5,059 nt of DNA from Acidobacteriota bacterium (GTDB lineage: Bacteria > Acidobacteriota > Terriglobia > Terriglobales > Acidobacteriaceae): NCBI GenBank assembly GCA_021805955.1, contig JAJZDO010000142.1, positions 1-5,059 of the forward strand. Direction: 5' to 3'. Positions 1 to 4,732 of this stretch are shown here, piece by piece. Each line of letters opens with the position of its first letter. Positions within the stretch are counted from its first letter, which is position 1. The position numbers and the translations under genes were made by a program. Below the pieces are notes generated by a model that ran no database searches, was not told where the DNA came from, and was given only the letters and a program-made list of their open reading frames with translations.

Positions 1-178
1 AATGGGACGTAAGGTCTTCGCGTCGATGACCCATTCCCGGGGTTTGCGCAATCGACTCAAACGCGCCAAAGAGCTTTGCAACCCAACGGTCTGCGGCATC
101 CACGTTGTCCTTGGCATTGTATTCCCAGATCGCCTCCAGATCGAGCAAGGCTTCAAGGCTCAGAACATAAGGCTTCAT
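1..178 (-). CDS. parE: ParE/RelE-family toxin of a type II toxin-antitoxin pair (3' end off window)
   Basis: Reading the minus strand from the ATG at 178 gives 59 residues without a stop, running off the left edge. The protein starts MKPYVLSLEALLDLEAIW and continues EYNAKDNVDAADRWV, then a second helix (KLFGAFESIAQTPGMG). This is the typical ParE/RelE fold start: a short beta strand, a helix rich in D/E with the 'DLEAIWEY' pattern, then 'A..W...L......I...PGMG.RRED'. Family members are about 95-105 residues, so roughly 40% is missing, including the C-terminal strands. ParE toxins usually poison DNA gyrase and RelE toxins cleave mRNA; which applies cannot be told from this fragment. The ATG overlaps the antitoxin stop in an ATGA arrangement (175-178), implying translational coupling behind the antitoxin. 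Confidence 0.85.
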   Translation of the reverse strand, partial: MKPYVLSLEALLDLEAIWEYNAKDNVDAADRWVAKLFGAFESIAQTPGMGHRREDLTSH

Positions 179-441
179 GCGTTGGAGTTTCTTCGCTCAT
201 TGGACTTACGCCGGAGCCGTTGCCGCGCGACGCTCGGCTCGATGTGCTTGCCCCGATCCAGAGACTCCAGACGGCGGCCAAGTTCATGATTGAACGCGGC
301 GATCAATGCACCGCGCGCCTGGTCGTGCTCTTCCAAAAGCCTTAATGCCTCACGCACGACTTCGCTGGCGGAGTTGTACCGTCCCGACTCCAGTTTATTG
401 CCGACAAACTTTTCCAGTTCAGGCGTAAGAGAAACATTCAT
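175..441 (-). CDS. parD: ParD-like ribbon-helix-helix antitoxin
   Basis: An 88-residue protein beginning MNVSLTPELEKFVGNKLESG. Residues 2-8 form the short DNA-binding beta strand. Residues 8-38, including 'GRYNSASEVVREALRLLEE', form the two helices of a ribbon-helix-helix (CopG/Arc/MetJ-like) domain typical of the ParD family. The charged, Arg-rich tail (about 45-88) would be the toxin-wrapping segment. Family role, from known ParD proteins: it neutralises the ParE toxin and represses its own operon. The start is supported by AGAGGTG at 447-453, 5 nt before the ATG. The antitoxin precedes the toxin, overlaps it by 4 bp, and lies 72 bp downstream of the unrelated membrane gene on the same strand. 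Confidence 0.9.
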   Translation of the reverse strand: MNVSLTPELEKFVGNKLESGRYNSASEVVREALRLLEEHDQARGALIAAFNHELGRRLESLDRGKHIEPSVARQRLRRKSNERRNSNA

Positions 442-461
442 AAAGACACCTCTAACTGTCC

Positions 462-490
462 ATGCTGAACTTGATGCTCAAGATTGTCAA
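462..490 (-). promoter_or_regulatory. Candidate parDE promoter with embedded operator-like palindrome
   Basis: On the minus strand a perfect TTGACA (485-490) lies 17 bp from a weak -10 match CAGCAT (462-467, three of six consensus bases), about 20 bp before the antitoxin ATG. The spacer contains the perfect palindrome TTGA-TGC-TCAA (471-481). ATGCT occurs at 462-466 and 474-478 and inverted (AGCAT) at 496-500. Ribbon-helix-helix antitoxins generally bind short inverted repeats over their own promoter, so this placement fits autoregulation. The -10 is poor and the promoter call is an inference. Confidence 0.4.
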
Positions 491-513
491 TGTTTAGCAT
501 CGCCAATCGCCGC

Positions 514-945
514 TTAAAATTGCTCGCTGCCGCCAGTTTTCTCGCATAGGGAAGACCTGAGGAATCGGGGTGCGACGATGCATTTCAGGGCCACAACCGC
601 ACCCAAGCTGTATGCGACAGAGCTAAGACAAGGCAACGTAAACCACAATTGATCGAAGCATCTGTCTCCAGGGCTACATCCATCTGCTAAGAAATGTGCA
701 AACGATGTTCTTATTGGGATCAACGAAGCCGCAAAGCATAGAACCATAAAAGGAAGTATCCATACATAAAGCATCGCGCGACGATACGCATGCTTGCCAA
801 GCGCAAATCCAATCAGCATTCCAATAACTATCTGGATCGGAAAGCCTGGGGTTTCTGTCAAAAGTCGACTGGCTTGTCTGGGAGTGAAAAAAGCATTGAA
901 ATGATGAAGCACTGAATATAAGAAAAAGGTCAAAAGTCCAGACAA
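514..945 (-). CDS. Small polytopic membrane protein of unknown function, N-terminus frame-disrupted or TTG-started
   Basis: The open frame encodes 143 residues if begun at the TTG at 945. Hydrophobic segments lie at about 1-15 (the end of a first span), 35-50 (FPIQIVIGMLIGFALG), 57-76 (AMLYVWILPFMVLCFAASLI) and 100-122 (LWFTLPCLSSVAYSLGA...), so four spans are likely. A Cys-containing loop, GCSPGDRCFDQ (89-99), could carry a disulfide. The TTG has no Shine-Dalgarno sequence and cuts into the first membrane span. Upstream, the same frame stays open to 1047 with no ATG, GTG or TTG start. An ATG at 1033, preceded by AGGG about 8 nt away, is in the neighbouring frame. Deleting one of three 7-bp repeats at 975-995 joins the two into a 170-residue protein starting MQVSRGKLLVSKDFIFHQLI. 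I do not recognise the family and assign no function. The DNA is visibly more AT-rich than murB. Confidence 0.65.
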   Translation of the reverse strand: MSGLLTFFLYSVLHHFNAFFTPRQASRLLTETPGFPIQIVIGMLIGFALGKHAYRRAMLYVWILPFMVLCFAASLIPIRTSFAHFLADGCSPGDRCFDQLWFTLPCLSSVAYSLGAVVALKCIVAPRFLRSSLCEKTGGSEQF

Positions 946-974
946 AACTGCGACGCCGAAAGTGGCGATGAGTT

Positions 975-995
975 GATGAAAGATGAAAGATGAAA
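975..995. repeat. Three perfect tandem copies of a 7-bp unit (GATGAAA)
   Basis: GATGAAA occurs three times in a row with no mismatch (975-981, 982-988, 989-995); on the coding minus strand this is TTTCATC x3. Because 7 is not a multiple of 3, each gain or loss of a unit changes the reading frame of the membrane-protein gene. From the ATG at 1033, three copies lead into an out-of-frame reading that stops at 674, whereas two copies (or five) lead directly into the four-span protein. Confidence 0.9.
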
Positions 996-1116
996 TCTTT
1001 CGACACCAGCAGTTTACCGCGAGACACTTGCATGCCTTTACCCTGATCTATCTATGGTTTGAACGTTGCCTCTGTGTAATCACGCCGTTGTGGGGTTCTG
1101 CGCACCACCCGCGCCC

Positions 1117-2184
1117 TCACGAAACGTACACCGGCTCCTGCTCCAGCAGTATCCCGAACTGCGCCACCACGCGCTTGCGGATCTGGTCGCGCAGCACCAG
1201 CATTTCGGCCGATGTTGCCTTGCCGCGATTGACCAGCGCCAAAGTATGCCGACTCGAGATGCCAGCCTCTCCCAGCGCAAAACCGCGCGGAAATCCCGCC
1301 TGCTCCACCAGCCATGCGGCAAGCAGTTTCACCGTTCCCGGCTCGGCGGCAAAGTGCGGAATGGAGTCCGCCGCGGGAAGTCCCGCCAGATGGGCCTCCT
1401 TGGTGACGCGCGCCGAGATGTCCGCCAATTGAGATTCCGAAACCACCGGATTCTTGAAGAAAGAGCCTGCGCTGCGGCAGTCCGTGTCGCCATCGACCAG
1501 CAGCATTCCTTTGCTGCTGCGAATGCTGCGGACCTTCTCGCTCACTTCCGCCAGCGAGGGCGCATTCGGGCGCCCCGCAAACGCCTCCGCCAGTTCCTTG
1601 TAGGCAAGGCTTGGCGCGCCGTGGAGGCGCAGCCGAAAGCTGACATTGGTCACGATGTAGCGCTCCCGCGCCGTGCTGTTGAACAAGCTGCGGCGATATC
1701 CGAACTGACATTGCGCACTGGAAAACTCCGCCATGCGCGACGTCGTCCGATCGAGCGCGCGAACGCACACGATGGTCGAGGCGACCTCCTGTCCGTAGGC
1801 GCCGACATTCTGCACCGGCGTTCCGCCCACCGTCCCGGGGATTCCGGCCAGGCATTCCACCCCGGCAAAGTCGCGGTCGACCATCTGCGAGACGAAGCTG
1901 TCCCAGTCCTCGCCGGCAGCCACAGTAAAAACCGTCGCCACCCCGTCCATCTCTTCGCGGATACCTCGATTGGAAACGTGGATGACCACACCTGGAAAGC
2001 CGCGGTCTGCCACCAGCAGGTTGCTGCCTCCGCCCAGGATGAACACGGGCGCGCCCTTGGACCGGGCGAAGCTCACCGCCTCCGCCAGTTCGTCCTCATT
2101 GGTCGCATCCACGAACCATCGCGCCGGGCCGCCGATCCGCAACGTCGTGTAGGGAGCAAGTAGGATGTTTTCGCGAATCTCCAC
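1117..2184 (-). CDS. murB: UDP-N-acetylenolpyruvoylglucosamine reductase (MurB)
   Basis: This 355-residue cytoplasmic flavoprotein catalyses the NADPH-dependent reduction of UDP-GlcNAc-enolpyruvate to UDP-MurNAc, the second committed step of peptidoglycan precursor synthesis. The FAD-binding domain shows NILLAPYTTLRIGGPA (6-21), GGGSNLLV (51-58) and LAGIPGTVGGTPVQNVGAYG (112-131). The catalytic set is visible: Arg164 in FGYRRSLFN, Ser241 in GSFFKNP, and a C-terminal Glu in LLEQEPVYV (E348 or E350). Tyr195 (SLAYKEL) and the long C-terminal domain with PHFAAEPGTVKLLAAWLVEQAG (277-297) match the E. coli-like type I enzyme. Length is normal. The start is a GTG at 2184; an in-frame TGA at 2200-2202 leaves no other usual start codon, and there is no Shine-Dalgarno at proper distance (GGAG lies 21 nt upstream). 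It is not next to other murein genes here. It is transcribed in the same direction as the upstream metallopeptidase-like gene but probably separated from it by a terminator. Confidence 0.97.
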   Translation of the reverse strand: MEIRENILLAPYTTLRIGGPARWFVDATNEDELAEAVSFARSKGAPVFILGGGSNLLVADRGFPGVVIHVSNRGIREEMDGVATVFTVAAGEDWDSFVSQMVDRDFAGVECLAGIPGTVGGTPVQNVGAYGQEVASTIVCVRALDRTTSRMAEFSSAQCQFGYRRSLFNSTARERYIVTNVSFRLRLHGAPSLAYKELAEAFAGRPNAPSLAEVSEKVRSIRSSKGMLLVDGDTDCRSAGSFFKNPVVSESQLADISARVTKEAHLAGLPAADSIPHFAAEPGTVKLLAAWLVEQAGFPRGFALGEAGISSRHTLALVNRGKATSAEMLVLRDQIRKRVVAQFGILLEQEPVYVS

Positions 2185-2285
2185 GAGAATGAGCGTACAT
2201 CATTTCTCCGGCATGTTGGCGCGGCTACTGTCCCAAAGTATCGAACTGGTATCTCAGGACGGCCTTCAAATCCACTCACAGGCTC

Positions 2286-2317
2286 AAAAAGATCGGGGGC
2301 ACTCCGTAGAGCGCCCC
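2286..2317 (-). terminator. Rho-independent terminator candidate after the metallopeptidase-like gene
   Basis: On the minus strand GGGGCGCTC (2309-2317) pairs with GAGTGCCCC (2296-2304) over 9 bp, with one G-U pair. It closes on a UACG loop flanked by C-G, which is the very stable cUNCGg tetraloop type. Five T's (2286-2290) follow, but after a 5-nt gap (CGATC), so the U-tract placement is not ideal. The stem begins 25 nt past the TGA of the upstream gene and separates it from murB. Confidence 0.55.
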
Positions 2318-2342
2318 TTCATCGAATGCAGTCCATTTTGTG

Positions 2343-3695
2343 TCACTGGCAGTTGAGCGGCTCCACTGGAGACAACGCGGTGAGCGTAGACTCGTCCGGA
2401 TAGCTGTACGCTTGGTCGATCGCCTGCGAGGGCGACTGAAATTCAAACCATGACAGCAACGCCTCGTTCTGCGGGTGATAGGCAAAACCGTCGATCGTCA
2501 CCGGATATGTATCGTTGGGAAGCCCCTCGATCACGTCTCCGACTTCCAGATTGTCCTGGCAATTGCCGTTGGGCGACAGCCACCATGGGGTAATGTTGTG
2601 GATTCCATCGCTCGCGACAAATGGATCGTTGAAGGTCTCGGCCATCTCATGGCTCAACGCGGTCACGTCCTGAATTCCCCCGGCGAAAATACCCGGTGAA
2701 ATCCAGCTTGAATAGTTCAGCACGTATCTTCGCGGCAGATTGCCGTTTTGCGGCGTTCCGGCCTCATTGTCGTACGTGTGAAAGCCGAGGACGCAGCAGT
2801 TGCCGGGAGTTCCGAAATAGAGATAGGTGTTGGGAAATAGGAACGTGGAGATGTCTTTCGTCGTGATCTCGCCGGTTATTTCAGCATTCCCCACAGCTGT
2901 CGTGGAATCCGGTGTGGTGGGCGGAATCAGCAGATTGCCGAATGTGTTGTAGTCCACCAGTATAAAGGAGCAGCAGCTTCCGTCTGTATTCGGAGCAAAG
3001 TAGTAGTAGCCGTATGGAATCTTCATCACATAATTGTCGCGGACCGCAGGAGAAAGCAGCGTGTGCCAATTGCCTGAATCGCCCTGTTGCTGGCCTCCGC
3101 CCTGTTGTTGATTTCCGCCGCCTTGCCAGTTGCGCCAGCCGCCCTGGTTGCCATTGCCGTTGTCTGAACCATTGCGGCCCAGAAACTCGGCCCTCATGAT
3201 GGCGTCTGTGATCTGCGTGGGGTCCTGGCTGCTGGAATAACGCGAATTCCGATAGACAGGCGATTTCACGAAAGCACTCACATACTGCGTGGCGTCATAG
3301 TAGAGTGGTTGCCCGTTATAGTATCCCTGCGTTCCATCCGCCGCCAACAATTCAATTGAAACGGGAATGACTGGCGACCGGAAGCGCGTCGTCTCACCTT
3401 CATTGGGTGACTGGCCGGCCATGGAGTAATACCACTTGTTTTGTGGCGCTCCGGTCGGTCCATATCCTGCCGTTTCAAAACTGCCTTCGAAGTAGGGGAT
3501 GGAGTCGAACCCGCCCGATGGGGCTTTCTTGTCGCTTTCCACATTCTTGCCTTCTGGTGGGCGCGTGGTCGTCTGCGTATATTTGTTGGCCAGGTCTCCT
3601 GGTTTCATCACGAACGCCGCCTGCCCGTTCGCGCCGATGTATGAGCCGAAAAATAGCAGGGCCGCGCACACGGCCCATCCTTTGGTATGCCTCAT
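2343..3695 (-). CDS. Secreted zinc-metallopeptidase-like protein with HEMAE...DP motif
   Basis: A 450-residue protein from the ATG at 3695, chosen because GAGAGGA (3704-3710) sits 8 nt upstream and the signal peptide then begins at residue 1. A TTG 14 codons further upstream (3737) is open but would bury the signal peptide. Residues 1-24 are a classical signal sequence (MRHTKGW, then AVCAALLFFGSYIGA, with likely cleavage near ANG-QA), so the product is exported. Residues 348-358 read SHEMAETFNDP: His349, Glu350, Glu353 and Asp357-Pro358 match the HExxExxxDP pattern I associate with a family of secreted, putatively zinc-dependent peptidases. GNCQDNLEVGD (377-387) follows, as the downstream Cys/Glu-Gly-Asp element does in that family. 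The two vicinal Cys pairs are GSCCSF (241-242) and GNCCVLGFH (300-301). Residues about 173-210 form a low-complexity Gly/Gln/Asn/Trp linker. Substrate and activity are unknown, and the zinc assignment rests on the motif alone. Confidence 0.85.
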   Translation of the reverse strand: MRHTKGWAVCAALLFFGSYIGANGQAAFVMKPGDLANKYTQTTTRPPEGKNVESDKKAPSGGFDSIPYFEGSFETAGYGPTGAPQNKWYYSMAGQSPNEGETTRFRSPVIPVSIELLAADGTQGYYNGQPLYYDATQYVSAFVKSPVYRNSRYSSSQDPTQITDAIMRAEFLGRNGSDNGNGNQGGWRNWQGGGNQQQGGGQQQGDSGNWHTLLSPAVRDNYVMKIPYGYYYFAPNTDGSCCSFILVDYNTFGNLLIPPTTPDSTTAVGNAEITGEITTKDISTFLFPNTYLYFGTPGNCCVLGFHTYDNEAGTPQNGNLPRRYVLNYSSWISPGIFAGGIQDVTALSHEMAETFNDPFVASDGIHNITPWWLSPNGNCQDNLEVGDVIEGLPNDTYPVTIDGFAYHPQNEALLSWFEFQSPSQAIDQAYSYPDESTLTALSPVEPLNCQ

Positions 3696-3703
3696 CAGAA
3701 TTG

Positions 3704-3710
3704 TCCTCTC
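3704..3710 (-). promoter_or_regulatory. Shine-Dalgarno deciding the metallopeptidase-like start
   Basis: GAGAGGA on the minus strand ends 8 nt before the ATG at 3695. It favours this start over the upstream in-frame TTG at 3737 and places the signal peptide at the true N-terminus. Further upstream TTGACG (3742-3747) resembles a -35 box, but no acceptable -10 follows at 16-18 bp, so no promoter is called. Confidence 0.7.
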
Positions 3711-3889
3711 GTCCTGTGTCCATTCCTCGAATTTCAATACGCGTCAAGCGGACTGAAAAACTTTCGCCGAGGATACACGGAGACCCTACACACGGCAATG
3801 CGCAGGCGGTTGCACTCGTAAATCCTTGAATACACGAATGAACTACCACCACACTAAGGCGCCAGGCTGCATCCACCGCCTCACCACGG

Positions 3890-3895
3890 TATACT
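3890..3895 (+). promoter_or_regulatory. Candidate -10 box for the bacilliredoxin gene
   Basis: TATACT matches five of six -10 consensus bases and lies 36 bp before the ATG at 3932, which would give a 5' leader of about 30 nt. The sequence 17 bp upstream (CTGCAT, 3867-3872) is a poor -35 match, so the promoter would be weak or factor-dependent. The rest of the divergent region 3696-3931 shows no convincing operator. Confidence 0.4.
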
Positions 3896-3931
3896 CATGT
3901 TTGCCGGTTGAGGCAGGGAAGGAACAAACAA

Positions 3932-4357
3932 ATGTATCCAGAGATTATGGTGATTCCGATGCGCGAGGAACTCACGCGCGCGGGGATTCAGGAAGTGCGC
4001 ACCGCCAATGAAGTCGAGCAGGCGCTCGCCAAACCCGGCACCACAATGGTCGTCGTCAACTCCATCTGCGGCTGCGCGGCAGGCAAAATGCGCCCCGGCG
4101 TGCGGATGGCCCTGCAGCACGCCACGCTGCCCGACCAGAAGATCACGGTCTTCGCCGGCCAGGACCGCGAAGCTACCGACAAGGTACGCGCCCACCTGGC
4201 GGGCAATCCTCCAAGTTCGCCGGCGATCGCGATTTTTCGCGACGGCAAGCTGGAGTTTCTCATGCAGCGCTCCGTGATAGAAAGCTCCGCAGCCCCCCAG
4301 ATCGCGCAATACCTGACCCAGGCCTTCGACCAGATTTGCGCCAAAACCAACGCGTAA
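3932..4357 (+). CDS. Bacilliredoxin, BrxA/BrxB family (formerly UPF0403, YphP/YqiW)
   Basis: A 141-residue cytoplasmic thioredoxin-fold protein. It opens MYPEIMVIPMREELTRAGI, carries the active-site motif NSICGCAAGKMRPGV (Cys46-Gly-Cys48) at the end of a beta strand (TTMVVV), and continues with ITVFAGQDREATDKVRAHL, PPSSPAIAIFRDGKLEF (containing the usual cis-Pro region) and the C-terminal helix IAQYLTQAFDQIC. These match the Bacillus BrxA/BrxB proteins throughout, at normal length. In Firmicutes this family removes bacillithiol from S-bacillithiolated proteins; whether this organism makes bacillithiol cannot be judged here. The start at 3932 is preferred because AGGGAAGGA (3915-3923) ends 8 nt upstream and the protein then begins at the conserved MYPE; a TTG eight codons earlier is open but overlaps that ribosome site. 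It stands alone, divergent from the secreted peptidase-like gene and followed by hairpins. Confidence 0.95.
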   Translation: MYPEIMVIPMREELTRAGIQEVRTANEVEQALAKPGTTMVVVNSICGCAAGKMRPGVRMALQHATLPDQKITVFAGQDREATDKVRAHLAGNPPSSPAIAIFRDGKLEFLMQRSVIESSAAPQIAQYLTQAFDQICAKTNA

Positions 4358-4383
4358 TTTCGCCCGGTCTTCCGCGAAAGTGA

Positions 4384-4409
4384 AACGGTCCCGCTGCGGC
4401 GGGGCCGTT
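4384..4409 (+). terminator. Hairpin terminator candidate downstream of the bacilliredoxin gene
   Basis: AACGGTCCCGC (4384-4394) pairs with GCGGGGCCGTT (4399-4409) over 11 bp with a single U-G pair, around a TGCG loop. The tail CTCGTTGG is only weakly T-rich, so this is a strong stem with a poor U-tract. A smaller hairpin, TTTCGC/GCGAAA (4358-4363 with 4374-4379), sits between it and the stop codon. Placement 26 nt after the TAA supports a 3'-end role. Confidence 0.6.
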
Positions 4410-4446
4410 CTCGTTGGTGCATGCACAATCTCTTTCAAGCAGACGT

Positions 4447-4496
4447 GTCATCCCGAGCGAAGTACCGGCGGCGGCAAGGATGGAGTCGAGGGATCT
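4447..4496 (+). repeat. Dispersed intergenic repeat unit, copy 1 (TCATCCCGAGCGAAG...GTCGAGGGATCT)
   Basis: The unit begins GTCATCCCGAGCGAAG (4447-4462) and ends GTCGAGGGATCT (4485-4496), separated by a 22-bp GC-rich insert with GGCGGCGGC. This head-and-tail layout matches a repeat type I recall as abundant between genes in Acidobacteriota and other soil bacteria. Short frames across it are not credible genes: they are low in coding character and run through the repeats. Confidence 0.65.
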
Positions 4497-4542
4497 GCGT
4501 TCCTTACGCCGAATTTTGCAGATATTGTCATCGAATAAGATT

Positions 4543-4632
4543 CGTCATCCTGAGCGTAGCGAAGGACCTCGGCATTTGCATTGCTCTGGCATACACATGT
4601 CCTTCGGCCGCCGTGGCAATCTCGGGATGACC
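4543..4632. repeat. Imperfect inverted pair of the same repeat family
   Basis: The left unit, CGTCATCCTGAGCGTAGCGAAGGACC (4543-4568 in full), faces a right unit that reads GGTCATCCCGAG on the minus strand (4621-4632). Outer arms GTCATCCTGAG (4544-4554) and CTCGGGATGAC (4621-4631) pair over 11 bp with one G-U. Inner arms CGAAGGAC (4560-4567) and GTCCTTCG (4599-4606) pair over 8 bp. The structure would be a long hairpin with an asymmetric internal loop and a 31-nt apical loop. Neither arm encodes a transposase, so this is at most a non-autonomous element. Confidence 0.6.
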
Positions 4633-4732
4633 GGCATTGTGGCATGTATTGCGCTTACTCTCAATCCGCTGTCCCGTGCCCAAAAATGAACTGCGTTTTT
4701 CTTGCGCTCGCCTTGGCATTTACACTCATGCC

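Larger units (their letters stand above)
4410..4732. other. Gene-free intergenic stretch holding repeat units
   Basis: Apart from the repeat units described separately, this stretch shows nothing I can support as a gene. Between 4633 and 4732, just before the DUF885 gene, there is a short A-run (4682-4686) and T-run (4696-4700) but no paired -35/-10 boxes at standard spacing and no hairpin with a T-tract. The promoter of the next gene is therefore not identified. Confidence 0.6.

Noticed and set aside
674..1033. 119-codon minus-strand frame starting at the ATG at 1033 as an independent gene
   Set aside because: Past the heptamer repeat it is the out-of-frame reading of the membrane-protein gene. 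Only its first 17 codons or so are likely to be real coding sequence.
1052..2163. Long open frames overlapping murB on both strands (up to 365 codons on the plus strand)
   Set aside because: They are GC-rich shadow frames: Arg/Ala/Pro/His-rich translations with no recognisable domain, antisense to or out of frame with a clear MurB that has all its catalytic motifs.
3742..3747. TTGACG as a -35 box for the metallopeptidase-like gene
   Set aside because: No reasonable -10 hexamer lies 16-18 bp downstream on the minus strand.
3773..3836. Repeated ATACACG/TACACACG words (3773-3779, 3787-3794, 3830-3836) as operator sites
   Set aside because: Spacing is irregular, the words are short and not palindromic, and no regulator gene is adjacent; chance is a sufficient explanation.
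4358..4379. TTTCGC/GCGAAA hairpin directly after the bacilliredoxin stop as the main terminator
   Set aside because: Only a 6-bp stem with a 10-nt loop and no T-tract; the following 11-bp hairpin is a better candidate.
3881..4438. Minus-strand frame of 185 codons across the bacilliredoxin gene
   Set aside because: It is antisense to a well-supported bacilliredoxin and its translation shows no family features.
4414..4719. Several 60-90 codon frames on both strands downstream of the bacilliredoxin gene
   Set aside because: They run through dispersed repeat units and a hairpin; the translations are repeat-derived, with no ribosome site or domain.
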